Shown here: in pieces, positions 30,152-40,269 of the stretch | Numbering within the stretch: the stretch's first letter is position 1 | How the letters are laid out: every line of letters begins with the position of its first letter | Origin: Nocardioides ungokensis | GTDB taxonomy: Bacteria; Actinomycetota; Actinomycetes; Propionibacteriales; Nocardioidaceae | Assembly: GCF_013466985.1 (NCBI RefSeq) | Contig: NZ_CP059164.1 | Location: forward strand, 3,233,001 to 3,297,000 | Length of the DNA stretch: 64,000 nt | Direction of reading: 5' to 3' | The notes under the pieces: model-generated | Seen by the model: only the letters and a program-made list of their open reading frames with translations | What the model was told of the DNA's origin: nothing | Database searches by the model: none | Program-made: the position numbers and the translations under genes

Positions 30152-30184
30152 CGTCGGGCGCCGCGGCTCACGCGGCGCCCGACG
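30152..30184. terminator. Bidirectional terminator between secreted-protein gene and ilvD
   Basis: A 14-bp perfect stem CGTCGGGCGCCGCG / CGCGGCGCCCGACG with loop GCTCA, between the convergent stops at 30129 and 30218. Confidence 0.85.
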
Positions 30185-30217
30185 CTGGGGTCCCGACCCG
30201 GTCGGCCCGGGTCGGGG

Positions 30218-31912
30218 TCAGCTGGTGACCGCGCCGTGGGCGGCCGACTGCACGACATTGGCGTACTTGCCCAGCACGCCGCGCGTGTACTTCGGCGGGT
30301 TCGGCTCCCAGCCCACCGCGGCTCGCGAGCTCTTCGTCGTCGATCTCCACCTCGAGCAGCCGGTTGGCCACGTCGAGGGTGATCGAGTCCCCGTCGCGGA
30401 CGAAGGCGATCGGTCCGCCGTCGACGGCTTCCGGGGCGATGTGCCCGACACACAGGCCGGTCGTGCCGCCGAGAAGCGGCCGTCGGTGATGAGCAGGACG
30501 TCCTTGCCCAGGCCGGCGCCCTTGATGGCGCCGGTGATCGCGAGCATCTCGCGCATGCCGGGGCCGCCCTTGGGGCCCTCGTAGCGGATGACCACGACGT
30601 CGCGGGCCTTGATGCTCCCGGCCTCCAGCGCATCCATCGCGGCGCGCCGCCGTCGAAGACCCGGGCGGTGCGGTGAAGACCGAGTCGTCGAAGCCCGCGG
30701 ACTTCACCACGGCGCCCTCGGGGGCCAGCGAGCCCTTGAGGATGGTCAGGCCACCGGTCTTGTGGATCGGCCGGTCCAGGCTCCGGATCACGTCGTCGTC
30801 GAGGTCCGGCGGCGAGAGCTCCGCCAGGTTCTCGGCCATCGTCCGGCCCGTCACGGTCAGGCAGTCGCCGTGCATCAGGCCGGCGTCGAGCAGCGCCTTC
30901 ATCACCACCGGGATGCCGCCGATCTTGTCGACGTCGTACATCACGTACTTGCCGAACGGCTTGAGGTCACCGAGGTGCGGCACCTTGTCACCGATCCGGT
31001 TGAAGTCGTCGATGGTCAGGTCGACCTCGGCCTCGCGGGCCATGGCCAGCAGGTGCAGCACGGCGTTCGTGGAGCCGCCGAGGGCCATGACGACGGTGAT
31101 GGCGTTCTCGAACGCCTCGCGCGTCATGATCTGGCGGGCGGTGATGCCCTTGCGCAGCAGGTTGACCACGGCCTCGCCGGACCGGTGCGCGAAGCCGTCG
31201 CGGCGACGGTCGACGGCCGGCGGGGCCGCCGAACCCGGCAGCGACATGCCGATCGCCTCGGCCACCGCCGCCATCGTTTGGCGGTGTACATGCCACCGCA
31301 GGCGCCCTCACCCGGGCAGATGGCCCGCTCGATCCGGTCCACCTCCTCGCGGCTGATCTTCCCCGCCAGGCACGCCCCGACCGCCTCGAAGGCGTCGATG
31401 ATCGTCACGTCGTTGCCGTCCACCTGGCCCGGCATGATCGAGCCGGCGTAGAGGAAGACGCTCGCGAGGTCCAGGCGCGCGGCCGCCATCATCATCCCCG
31501 GCAGCGACTTGTCGCAGCCGGCGAGCAGCACCGAGCCGTCGAGCCGCTCGGCCATCATCACGGTCTCGACGGAGTCGGCGATCACCTCGCGGGAGACCAG
31601 CGAGAAGTGCATCCCCTCGTGCCCCATCGAGATCCCGTCGGACACCGAGATCGTGCCGAACTCCAGCGGGTAGCCGCCGGCGGCGTGCACGCCGTTCTTG
31701 ACCGCCTTGGCGAGCCGGTCCAGCGAGAGGTTGCACGGGGTGATCTCGTTCCAGCTCGAGGCGACACCGACCTGGGGCTTGGCGAAGTCCGCGTCGCCCA
31801 TGCCCACCGCGCGCAGCATGCCGCGCGCTGCCGCCTTCTCCAGGCCGTCGGTGACGTCGCGGGACCGGGGCTTGATGTCGATCTGACCGTCCTGGGCGCG
31901 CTCGTCCGTCAT
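30218..31912 (-). CDS. ilvD: Dihydroxy-acid dehydratase (several frameshifts)
   Basis: An Fe-S enzyme of about 565 residues making the 2-keto acids of Val and Ile. It starts [33 protein letters not shown]. The cluster cysteines lie in [24 protein letters not shown] and [11 protein letters not shown]. Later segments are [39 protein letters not shown] and [24 protein letters not shown]. The frame breaks near 31275, 30650, 30470 and 30310, each time resuming in family-like sequence. Sequence error is more likely than inactivation, as this is the only ilvD here and the rest of the pathway is complete. No leader peptide was found before it. Confidence 0.92.
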
Positions 31913-32082
31913 GCGGCTGAGCCTAATCCTGTGGGGAGGGCCGGGTCCGACCTCGGCCGGGTGCTGGACGCGACCGTCGACCGGACCCCCATCTGGGGGA
32001 TGTGACGCATGCCACGTTCTCGAAGGGGGAACAGATCGGGGTGGACCTGCGGCACGGGGCCGCAGCAGAGGGGAGCACTCCG

Positions 32083-33446
32083 ATGACACTCGACCCTGAG
32101 ACCGCGAAGGCAGCCCGCGAGGCGGAGGGCACCGCCGAGCAACGCCGGCAGGTCCGGAAGGCGGCCCTGGCCAGCACGGTCGGCACCACGATCGAGTGGT
32201 ACGACTACTTCCTCTACGGCACGGCCGCCGCCCTGGTCTTCCCCGACGTCTTCTTCCCGAACTCCTCGCACTACGTGGCGACGCTGGAGTCGTTCGCGAC
32301 GTACTTCGTCGGCTTCGCCGCCCGGCCGATCGGCGCGGCGATCTTCGGGCACTGGGGCGACCGGATCGGCCGCAAGGCCACGCTCATCGTGACCCTGGTG
32401 CTGATGGGGGTCTCGACCGCGCTGATCGGCTTCCTGCCCAGCGCCGCGTCGTGGGGCAGTGCGGCCGCGATCTGCCTGATCGTGCTGCGGGTCCTCCAGG
32501 GCGTCGCGGTCGGCGGCGAGTGGAGCGGCTCGGTGCTGCTGTCGATGGAGTGGGGCGACCAGAAGCGCCGGGGCCTGATGGGGAGCTGGCCGCAGCTCGG
32601 CGTGGCGTGCGGCCTGATCCTCGGCACGGCACTGCTCACGATCTTCAACAGCGCCCTCACCGACGACGCCTTCCTGTCCTGGGGCTGGCGGGTGCCGTTC
32701 ATGCTCAGCCTGCTGATGGTGGCGATCGGCCTCTACATCCGGCTGCAGATCCTCGAGACCCCGATGTTCGCCAAGGCCGTGCAGCAGAAGCGGATCCGTC
32801 GGACGCCGGTCCTCGAGGTGATCCGCAGCCACCCGAAGGAGATCGTGCTGTCGGCGCTGATCCGGATGTCGGAGCAGATGCCGTTCTACGTCGTGACCGC
32901 CTTCGTGCTGGCCTACCTCACCGACGACCAGCACGGCTACAGCAACAACTTCGTGCTGATCGGCACCCTGATCGCCGCTGGCCTCGAGTTCTTCCTCGTG
33001 CCCTACTTCGGGCACCTGTCGGACTCGGTGGGCCGCAAGCGCGTCTACATGACCGGCGCGGCGATCACCGGCCTGTGGGGCTTCGTCTACTTCGCGATGC
33101 TCGACAGCGGCCTGTCCTGGCTGGTGTTCCTCGCCCTGTGCCTGGGGCTGATCCCCCATGCCATGCAGTACGGACCGCAGGCCTCGCTGATCGCCGAGTC
33201 GTTCCCCACCTCCCTGCGGTACGGCGGTGCCGGTCTGGGTTACCAGCTCGCGTCGGTCGTGGCCGGCGGGCCCGCGGCCCTGGTGGCGACCTGGCTCATC
33301 CACGAGTTCGGCAGCGGCTACGCGGTGGCGGTCTACATGCTTCTCCCGCGCTGATCACGCTCGCGGCGTGCGCTGCGCTGCGCGACCACAGCCGGTCCGA
33401 CATCGACGACGACGCGACGTACGCCGTGGCCGGCCGCACCGGGTGA
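32083..33446 (+). CDS. MFS transporter, metabolite:H+ symporter (MHS) type (one frameshift)
   Basis: About 454 residues with 12 hydrophobic segments. The start after a cytoplasmic tail is the hallmark [22 protein letters not shown]. The loop motifs [13 protein letters not shown] and [18 protein letters not shown], and the second-half [13 protein letters not shown], are those of the MHS subfamily (KgtP, ProP, ShiA). It probably imports an organic acid, proline/betaine or similar solute with protons. An indel near 33342 moves the last 33 codons to another frame. The ATG at 32083 follows GAGGGGAG. It is divergent from ilvD. Confidence 0.9.
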
Positions 33447-33477
33447 CGCCGGTCCGGGCGGACGTCCAAGGTCCCGG

Positions 33478-33509
33478 CGCCCCGGGCACCTCGACCCCTG
33501 CCCGGGGCG
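33478..33509. terminator. Terminator after the MHS transporter gene
   Basis: An 11-bp perfect stem CGCCCCGGGCA / TGCCCGGGGCG with a 10-base loop, 32 bases after the transporter stop. Confidence 0.7.
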
Positions 33510-33560
33510 TCCCGGCCGGGCAGGCTCGAGGTACGGGGGAACGTCCTCGAGGAGGTCGCC

Positions 33561-34613
33561 ATGAGGTCCCCAGCCGTGCCCCACCGTCCGCCTCCGGCAC
33601 CTCCTCCCGACCCCGACCTGCTGGACGAGTGGGTGGCCGCCGGGCTGATCGACGCCGAGCAGGCCGACCACATCCGCGCGTACGAGCGGGGCCAGGTCGG
33701 GCCGCGTCCCGGCCTCACCACATCCACGACACCAGCCACGACACCGGCCACGACACCGGCCGCGTCGACCGGTCCGTCGCTCGTGGTCGAGGCCCTCGGC
33801 TACCTGGGCGGCGTGATCATGCTCGTGGGCGCGGGCATCCTGGTCGGGCTCTACTGGACGGACGTCCCGGTGGCCCTCCGGCTGGTCCTCGTTGGGGCCG
33901 CCGCCCTCGCCCTGCTCGCCGGTGGGACCGCGGTCCCCGACCGTCTCGGCGATGCGGCGGGGCGACTGCGCGCGGTGCTGTGGGCGCTGGCCGTGGCCGC
34001 CGCCGGTGGCTTCTTCGGCATCCTGACCGCAGACGTGCTGGACCGCCACGACGAGAGCTCCCTGATCGTGGTCGGGACCTGCACCGCGCTGGTCGGCGGC
34101 ATCCTGTGGTGGCTGCGACGGACCTGGCTGCAGCAGCTCGCCTTCCTGCTCCCGCTCGTGATGGCCGCGCAGGGACTCGCCTTCACGATCACCGGTGACC
34201 TCGACAACCCGTGGGGTGGCACCTTCACCTGGGTGGTCGGCGTGGCCTGGATCGCGCTGGCCTGGGCCGGACGCCTGGACCCGCGGACCACCGGCATGGC
34301 CTTCGGCGCGCTGGCGGCGATCTTCGGCGCGCTGGGCGTCGACAGCCAGGTCGGCATCGCGATCGGCCTCGCCACGGCCGTGGCCGTCGTGGCCCTCGCG
34401 CTGGCCGAGCGCAGCCTCCCTCTCCTCGCCGTGGCCGCGTTCGGGATGCTGAGGACCGCACCGAGGGCTGCGACCGAGTGGTTCCCCGGTCCACTGTCGG
34501 CGGCAGTGGCCCTGATGGTCACCGGTGCGCTGCTCATCGTCGCGGCGATCCACGTCGCGCGCCACCGGGCCGGAGGCGAGCCCCAGCCGCTCAGGCCTCC
34601 GCGACGGCCTTGA
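33561..34613 (+). CDS. DUF2157-like multi-spanning membrane protein
   Basis: A 350-residue protein. The N-terminal cytoplasmic part contains LLDEWVAAGLIDAEQADHIRAYE, the short helical motif typical of DUF2157. It is joined by a threonine/proline repeat linker (TTPATTPATTPA), encoded by near-identical 12-base repeats, to about ten hydrophobic helices. The first is VVEALGYLGGVIMLVGAGILVGLYW. The ribosome site GAGGAGG precedes the ATG at 33561. Function is unknown. Its 3' end overlaps the convergent SRPBCC gene by 23 bases. Confidence 0.8.
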   Translation: MRSPAVPHRPPPAPPPDPDLLDEWVAAGLIDAEQADHIRAYERGQVGPRPGLTTSTTPATTPATTPAASTGPSLVVEALGYLGGVIMLVGAGILVGLYWTDVPVALRLVLVGAAALALLAGGTAVPDRLGDAAGRLRAVLWALAVAAAGGFFGILTADVLDRHDESSLIVVGTCTALVGGILWWLRRTWLQQLAFLLPLVMAAQGLAFTITGDLDNPWGGTFTWVVGVAWIALAWAGRLDPRTTGMAFGALAAIFGALGVDSQVGIAIGLATAVAVVALALAERSLPLLAVAAFGMLRTAPRAATEWFPGPLSAAVALMVTGALLIVAAIHVARHRAGGEPQPLRPPRRP

Positions 34614-35046
34614 GCCGGGCGAGGCCCTTCTCGAAGTCCTTGCCGACCAGCCTGTCCATCGGCACGAGCTTCGAGAACACGGCGGCCATGCCGGTCTGCT
34701 CACCCCTCATCGTCCACGTCACCTCCGTGGCCGCTCCGGCCGCGACGAAGGTGAGATCGACATCGTTGGTGGCCTTGAACGGCTTGAGGAAGGCCAGCCG
34801 GATCCCGATCGCCTCTTCCGAGGAGGACGTGATCTCCATGCTGCCCCGCCCGGCCTTGCGGTTGCCGGACCACGCGTAGCGGGCACCGACTCCCGAGTCG
34901 GGTCCCGAGTAGGTCCGTTTCAGGGCCGGATCCAGGTCCTCCCACGGCGACCACGCGGTCCACTCGTGGAAGTCGTCGACGAGCCCGCGTATCCGTGCGG
35001 GGTCGGCCTGGATCGTGACCGAGCGGGACACCTCGAAATGGCTCAT
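34591..35046 (-). CDS. SRPBCC family protein (polyketide cyclase/dehydrase-like)
   Basis: A 151-residue START/Bet v1-fold protein: FEVSRSVTIQADPARIRGLVDDFHEWTAWSPWEDLDP at the start, GSMEITSSSEEAIGIRLAFLKPF in the middle and a long C-terminal helix MDRLVGKDFEKGLARLKAVAEA. No signal peptide. Members bind small hydrophobic ligands or act in stress response; nothing here defines the ligand. The start ATG at 35046 is taken; an in-frame ATG four codons upstream is also possible. It is divergent from the second APC permease. Confidence 0.88.
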   Translation of the reverse strand: MSHFEVSRSVTIQADPARIRGLVDDFHEWTAWSPWEDLDPALKRTYSGPDSGVGARYAWSGNRKAGRGSMEITSSSEEAIGIRLAFLKPFKATNDVDLTFVAAGAATEVTWTMRGEQTGMAAVFSKLVPMDRLVGKDFEKGLARLKAVAEA

Positions 35047-35152
35047 GGACGCATCATGGCCCAGCGCCGAGCGTTTGCCCTCCCACCAGCCGGGTAACGA
35101 AAGGGAGTTCGGACTATCTCGGCCGGACCGTGCTCGACCCCTTGTGAAAGTG

Positions 35153-36834
35153 ATGGTGCACATGTCCACGGACACCCAGACCTCGTCGACGACAGACGAG
35201 ACACAGCTCAAACGACATGTCGGCGTGGTCGGGCTGCTGTTCGCCAGCGTCGGGTCGATCATCGGGTCAGGATGGCTCTTCGGCGCCCTCAACGCCGCGG
35301 TCGCCGCCGGCCCCGCGGCGATCATCTCGTGGGGCCTCGGCGGCGTCATGATCCTGATGATCGCGCTGGTCTACGCGGAGCTGGGGACGATGTTCCCGCT
35401 GTCCGGTGGCGTGGTCCGCTTCCCACACCTGGCGTTCGGCTCGTTCGCGAGCTACTCGGCCGGCTGGATCACCTGGGTCGCGGTCGCGACGACCGCCCCG
35501 ATCGAGGTCGAGGCCGCCCTGCAGTACGCCACCAAGTACGCGCCGTTCACCGCCGCGCACACCGTGAACGGGGAGATCGTCCACACGCTGACCGGCCTCG
35601 GCTACGTCAGCGCGGTCTTGCTGATGGCGCTCTTCGTGGTCGTGAACTTCTACGGCGTGCGCTGGTTCGCCCGGATCAACAACGCCCTGGTCGGCTGGAA
35701 GATCTGCATCATCCTGCTGGTGGTCGCGGCGTTCCTGCTCACCGCGGTGCACGGGGAGAACTTCACCAGCCACGGCTTCATGCCGCAGGGCTGGCACGGT
35801 GTCTTCACGGCGATCGCCACCTCGGGGTCGTGTTCTCCTACCTCGGCTTCCGCCAGGGCATCGAGTTCGCCGGCGAGACCGACAACCCGCACCGCAACGT
35901 CCCGATCGCGGTCGTGGGCTCGGTGCTGATCACCGGCCTGATCTACGTCGCCCTGCAGGTCGCCTTCATCGGGGCGCTGGACCCCTCCGACCTGGAGAAG
36001 TCGGGCAGCTGGGCCAACCTGACCTTCAGCGGCGACTTCGGCCCGCTCGCGGCCGTCGCCACGGCCCTGGGCCTCGGCTGGCTGGCCATCCTGCTGTACG
36101 CCGACGCGATCATCTCCCCCGGCGACACCGGCCTGATCTACACGACCACGACCTCGCGCATCTCCTACGCGATGGCCAAGAACCGCAACGCCCCCCAGGC
36201 GCTGGCGCGCACGACCGACCGCGGTGTCCCCATGATCTCGCTGATCGTGACCTTCCTCGTCGGCCTCATCGTGTTCCTGCCGTTCCCGAGCTGGCAGCAG
36301 CTCGTCGGGTTCATCACCTCGGCCACGGTGCTCTCCTTCGCCTCCGGCCCGCTGGTGCTCGGCGCGCTGCGCCGTCGGCTTCCCCAGGCCGAGCGCCCGT
36401 TCCGGGTGCCCGGTGGCCATCTGATCCCGGTGATCGCGTTCTTCGCGTCGAACCTGATCGTCTACTGGTCCGGCTGGGACATCGTGTGGAAGTTGGCCAT
36501 CGCCGTCGCCATCGGCTTCGTGCTGCTGCCGATCTACAAGGCGCTGGGCAACGACGTGCCCGACCTCGACTTCGCGGCGGGTGCGAGCTGGGTGCTGCCG
36601 TGGCTCGGCGGGCTGGTCCTGCTGTCGTGGCTGGGCAACTACCCGGAGCCGGCCGCCGGCAACCTGAACATCCTCACGTTCGAGACCTCGATCCCCCTGA
36701 TCCTGGTGTTCTCCGTCGCCATCTACGCCCTCGCGATGAAGTTCTGCCTCCCCACCCCGGAGATGGAGCGCCACATCGAGGCCACGAAGGAGGAGGCCGC
36801 GCTCGAGGAGGAGGAGCTCGGCAGCGCTCCGTGA
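35153..36834 (+). CDS. APC superfamily amino acid permease, second copy (one frameshift)
   Basis: About 560 residues with 12 hydrophobic segments, starting near ATG 35153 (an in-frame ATG at 35162 is also possible). The first helix VGVVGLLFASVGSIIGSGWLFGA and later FSYLGFRQGIEFAGETDNPHRNVPIA align closely with the permease at 18939-20597. The two are paralogues with the same layout, including IIYADAIISPG/LLYADAIISPGDTGLIYTT. A one-base loss near 35822 (ATSGVVFSY) breaks the frame. The acidic C-terminal tail (IEATKEEAALEEEELG) is cytoplasmic. Substrate unknown, an amino acid or amine. Confidence 0.9.
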
Positions 36835-36846
36835 GGCTTCCCATCC

Positions 36847-36880
36847 GCTGAGGCGGGTCCCACGCTGAGGCGGGACCCAC
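36847..36880. repeat. Tandem 17-base direct repeat forming a small hairpin
   Basis: Two adjacent copies of GCTGAGGCGGGwCCCAC (w is T in the first copy, A in the second). The difference makes GGGTCCC and GGGACCC complementary, so the pair can fold into a 7-bp hairpin 20 bases after the permease stop. Confidence 0.7.
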
Positions 36881-36893
36881 CCAGCAGACCCGT

Positions 36894-36932
36894 CGTCCGG
36901 GCCGTCGCGATCAGATCGCGGCGGCCCGGACG
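36894..36932 (-). terminator. Hairpin overlapping the stop codon of the BNR-repeat gene
   Basis: Outer arms CGTCCGGGCCG / CGGCCCGGACG (11 bp) and inner arms CGCGATC / GATCGCG (7 bp), one-base loop, spanning the stop at 36911-36913. Confidence 0.75.
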
Positions 36933-37993
36933 CACATCACGTCCGGGAGGTCGCTGACGACCTGGTGCCAGGTCTCGCCCTCGTCGGCCGAGCCCCAGAC
37001 CGCGCCGTTCCTCGCTCCGAAGTAGAGACCGGTCCGCTCGTGGTCGTCGGCGCACATGGCGTCGCGCATCACCGCGACGAAGAACCCGTCGGGCAGGCCC
37101 TCGGCCAGCTCCTCCCAGTGCTCCCCGGCGTCCCTCGAGCGCCACACCCTGGCCTTCGCCTGGGGCGGGTAGCGCCGGTCGCCGCCGTTGATCGGGAAGA
37201 CGAAGACGGTGTCCGGGTCGTGCGGGTGCACCACGATCGGGAAGCCGAAGTCGGCGGGCAGGCCGTCGGCGATGTAGCGCCAGGACTCGCCATGGTCGTC
37301 GGACCGGTAGACCCCGCCGTGGTTCTGGAGGTACATCCGCTCCGGCCGGGCCGGGTGGCGGGTGATCTTGTGGACGCACTGCCCGAACTCCGGGTACTGC
37401 TGGCCCTCGGGAAGGAACTCCGCCCGGATCCCCTGGTTGCGTGGCTCCCACGAGGCCCCGCCGTCGGAGGTCTGGTAGACCCCGCCGGTCGAGAGCGCGG
37501 CCGTGACCGACCGCGGGTCGGTGGGGTGCGGCAGCACGGTGTGGAAGGCCTGGCCGCCGAAGCCGGCGGCCCACTGCGGCCGGTGCGGGTGGTCCCACAG
37601 GGCCTGCTCGAGGGCGAACGTCGACCCTCCGTCGTCGGAGCGGAAGACCGCGCCGGGCTCGGTGCCGGCGAACACGACGCCGGGCTCGGCTCCGGGCACC
37701 AGCTGCCAGATCCGCTCGACCGTCGCGCCGGCCCCCTCGGGGAAGCGGACCGCGCCGCCCGGAGTCTCCTGCCAGGTGGCACCAAGGTCGTCGGAGCGGC
37801 GCACCTGCGGGCCCAGCCAGCTCGACGAGGAGCCGGCGAGCAGCCGGGGCCGCTCCCCCCGCGTGTCGACCAGGCAGGAGTAGACCTCCTCCATGTCGAA
37901 GTGTGGTCCGGTGAACTCCCAGTCCACCCGGGCCTCGTCCGACCTGCCGATCCACAGCCCCTTGCGGGTCCCGACCAACAGCACCGTGTCCAT
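36911..37993 (-). CDS. BNR/Asp-box repeat protein (sialidase- or VPS10-like beta-propeller)
   Basis: A 360-residue cytoplasmic beta-propeller. At least five Asp-box signatures S/T-x-D-x-G-x-T/S-W/F are visible: RSDDLGATW, RSDDGGSTF, QTSDGGASW, RSDDHGESW and GSADEGETW. Each lies on a separate blade. No signal peptide is present, although most relatives annotated as sialidases are exported. The catalytic residues of true sialidases are not evident. The start ATG at 37993 follows GAGG. Function unknown; a binding or scaffold role is as likely as hydrolysis. Confidence 0.85.
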   Translation of the reverse strand: MDTVLLVGTRKGLWIGRSDEARVDWEFTGPHFDMEEVYSCLVDTRGERPRLLAGSSSSWLGPQVRRSDDLGATWQETPGGAVRFPEGAGATVERIWQLVPGAEPGVVFAGTEPGAVFRSDDGGSTFALEQALWDHPHRPQWAAGFGGQAFHTVLPHPTDPRSVTAALSTGGVYQTSDGGASWEPRNQGIRAEFLPEGQQYPEFGQCVHKITRHPARPERMYLQNHGGVYRSDDHGESWRYIADGLPADFGFPIVVHPHDPDTVFVFPINGGDRRYPPQAKARVWRSRDAGEHWEELAEGLPDGFFVAVMRDAMCADDHERTGLYFGARNGAVWGSADEGETWHQVVSDLPDVMCVRAAAI

Positions 37994-38069
37994 TCCTCAG
38001 CTCCCTTCACGCGGCGCGCCCTGCGACCCGTTGATCACAGCATGCTGCGCCGACACCTACATTGACCCG

Positions 38070-38923
38070 GTGTCCTCCCGAATTTCACCGGTCTGGCTGG
38101 TGCTCGTCGGGATCCTGTCGGTGCAGTTCGGCGCGGGGGTCGCCAAGAGCCTCTTCGACGAGGTCGATCCGACCGTGCTCGTCTGGCTCCGCCTGGTCAC
38201 CAGCGCGGTCGTGCTCGTCGCGGTCGCGCGACCCGCGCTGCGTCGTCGTACCTCCCGCGACTGGCTGGTCGTGGCCGGCTTCGGCGCCAGCCTCGGCGTC
38301 ATGAACTGGGCGATCTACAGTCCTTCGCCCGGATCCCGCTGGGCATCGCGGTCACGGTGGAGTTCGTCGGGCCGCTCACGCTCGCCGTCGTGGGATCACG
38401 GCGGCCGCGCGACCTGCTCTGGGTGGCGCTCGCCGCGGTCGGTGTCGGCCTCCTCGGGCTCGAGCGCGGCCACATCACGCTCCCGGGAGTGCTCTTCGCG
38501 CTGCTCGCCGGCGCCGCGTGGGCGGCGTACATCCTGCTGAGTGCGCAGACCGGCAGGCGCTGGCCCGGCCTCGACGGGCTGGCGGTGGCCAGCGTCGTCG
38601 CCACGCTGCTGCTGACCCCGCTCGTCCTGCACGTGGGCACCTCCCGGCTGGGCGACGGGCGGATCGTGGTGCTCGGCGCTGCGGTGGGGATCCTCAGCTC
38701 GGTGATCCCCTACAGCTGCGAGCTGGTCGCGCTGCGGTCCCTGCGGCCTGCCGTCTTCAGCATCCTGATGAGCCTGGAGCCCGCGGCCGCGGCGCTCGCC
38801 GGGATCGTGGTGCTCGGCGAGTTCCTCGCACCGGTGCAGTGGCTCGCCATGGCCTGCGTCGTGGTGGCCAGCGTCGGCGCCACCCGCAGCCGCAGCGTGA
38901 TCGCGGAGCCGGTCCCCGGCTGA
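38070..38923 (+). CDS. EamA/RhtA-like DMT exporter (one frameshift)
   Basis: About 284 residues with ten hydrophobic segments in two EamA halves. The first is SPVWLVLVGILSVQFGAGVAKSLF and GFGASLGVMNWAIY; the second begins LPGVLFALLAGAAWAAYILLSAQTGRRWPG. Near the C terminus, IPYSCELVALRSLRPAVFSILMSLEPAAAALAGIVVLGE is the conserved RhtA-type motif. RhtA proteins export threonine, homoserine and related compounds. The GTG at 38070 starts it. An indel near 38323 splits helix 3 from helix 4 (NWAIYS / SFARIPLG). It is divergent from the BNR gene. Confidence 0.85.
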
Positions 38924-39019
38924 TCCCGGCTGAGTTCACGCAACCGTCACACGACGTTGACGCCCCTGACGTGGGGCCCTCCTAGCGTGGAGGCACGACA
39001 ACGTCATGGGGAGGAGCTC

Positions 39020-39262
39020 ATGCCACACCTCATCGGTCTCCCGGCCCAGCCGCTGGCACCACTCACGCAGCCGGTCTCACGTCTGGTCGACGTCGTCGTG
39101 CGCTGGCCGGTCGAGTCGCAGCACCGCGCGCGGCGCAACGCCCTGGTCGCCTCCACCGCACTGGCACAACGGCGTGCCGAGCTCGACGAGGTCGAGCAGT
39201 TCCTCGCCTCCCTCGGCAGGGACTCCCACGTGGAGGACGCAGCTCACGCTGCACAAGGCTGA
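39020..39262 (+). CDS. Small hypothetical protein, 80 residues
   Basis: An 80-residue protein with a very good ribosome site (GGGGAGGAG, four bases before the ATG at 39020). The sequence is an N-terminal stretch with many prolines (IGLPAQPLAPLTQPVSRLVDVVVRWPVESQHRARR) followed by an alpha-helical part ending RAELDEVEQFLASLGRDSH. No membrane segment and no recognised family. It lies between two longer genes and its stop is buried in a 17-bp terminator hairpin. I believe it is translated but cannot assign a function. Confidence 0.65.
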   Translation: MPHLIGLPAQPLAPLTQPVSRLVDVVVRWPVESQHRARRNALVASTALAQRRAELDEVEQFLASLGRDSHVEDAAHAAQG

Positions 39263-39309
39263 GTTCACCGGAGCCGCTCGCCTCCCCGAGCCCTCCGGTG
39301 AACTCAGCC
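39257..39309. terminator. Hairpin over the stop of the small gene
   Basis: A 17-bp perfect stem GGCTGAGTTCACCGGAG / CTCCGGTGAACTCAGCC with a 19-base loop. The left arm contains the stop codon of the 80-residue gene. The first 12 bases of the left arm also occur at about 38929-38940 upstream of that gene. Confidence 0.75.
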
Positions 39310-39353
39310 ACAGGTCCCGCTCCGGGAACCCGTGCTGAGGCACAATCTGGCCC

Positions 39354-40268
39354 ATGTCCGCCGCCGCGGCCCGCGCCGCAACCGTGACCTGCGTCGAGTT
39401 CCACGACGTCCTCTCCGACGACGGGACCCGACTGCGGGCCTGGACCAACGACCCTGACGGCAGCATCGACGGACCCACGGTGGTGCTCTGCAACGGCCTG
39501 GGCACCAGTCCCTGGACCTGGCCGGCGCTGCTGCGGCCCGACTGCGGCGTCCGTGTCGTGTCCTGGAACCACCGGGGCACGGGCGGCTCCGACCGTCCCG
39601 CCGACCCGCAGCGGGTCGGCATCGAGGAGTTCGTGGAGGACGGCCTCTCGGTGATGGACCACTTCGGGGTGGACCGCGCCGTGCTGATGGGCTGGTCGAT
39701 GGGCGTGAACACGATGTTCGAGCTCGCCCTCGCCCACCCCGAGCGGGTGCGCGGCCTGTTCGCGGTCGCCGGCGTCCCCGGCGACACGTTCTCGACGATG
39801 CTCGCCCCGTTCCTGCTGCCCCGCTTCGCGGCCCGCGCGGTGACCGTCAACATCTCCCGGGCGTTGAGGCTCGGCGGCCGTGCCCTGACGCCGATCGCGG
39901 CCCGGCTGCCGGTCGGCGCCCGCGCGATCTCGCTGCTGACGCGGACCGGCTTCATGTTCCCCGTCCCGGACCCCGAGCTGGCCGCGGTCGCGGTCGCGGA
40001 GTTCCTCAAGACCCCCGTGGACTGGTACGCCCACCTGGCCCTGCGCACCTCCGAGCACGCCCGGGTCCCGCTCAGCCAGATCCGGGTCCCCGTCGCGCTG
40101 GTCGCCGGCACCTTCGACGTCCTCGCCGGCGCCCGCCACATGGCGACGGCCGCCGAGCGGCTCGCCGACGCGACGTACGTCGAGCTGCGCGGCACGCACT
40201 TCCTGCAGATGGAGCAGCCCGAGCGGGTGCACGACCTGCTCCTGGCCTTCCTGGACCGGGTGTCCTGA
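39354..40268 (+). CDS. Alpha/beta hydrolase
   Basis: A 304-residue alpha/beta hydrolase. Strand 3 and oxyanion region: VVLCNGLGTSPWTWPAL; HRGTGGSD follows. The nucleophile elbow is GWSMGVN with Ser as nucleophile. The acid and histidine are likely in AGTFDVLAG (Asp) and RGTHFLQMEQPERV (His). All three catalytic positions are present. No signal peptide. It lies one base upstream of the sugar dehydrogenase gene (stop 40268, GTG 40270), so the two are probably translated together. The natural substrate is unknown. Confidence 0.9.
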   Translation: MSAAAARAATVTCVEFHDVLSDDGTRLRAWTNDPDGSIDGPTVVLCNGLGTSPWTWPALLRPDCGVRVVSWNHRGTGGSDRPADPQRVGIEEFVEDGLSVMDHFGVDRAVLMGWSMGVNTMFELALAHPERVRGLFAVAGVPGDTFSTMLAPFLLPRFAARAVTVNISRALRLGGRALTPIAARLPVGARAISLLTRTGFMFPVPDPELAAVAVAEFLKTPVDWYAHLALRTSEHARVPLSQIRVPVALVAGTFDVLAGARHMATAAERLADATYVELRGTHFLQMEQPERVHDLLLAFLDRVS

Positions 40269-40269
40269 C

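Noticed and set aside
36911..37993. Exo-alpha-sialidase as an exported enzyme
   Set aside because: There is no signal peptide, and the Arg triad of true sialidases is not evident. Kept as BNR-repeat protein.
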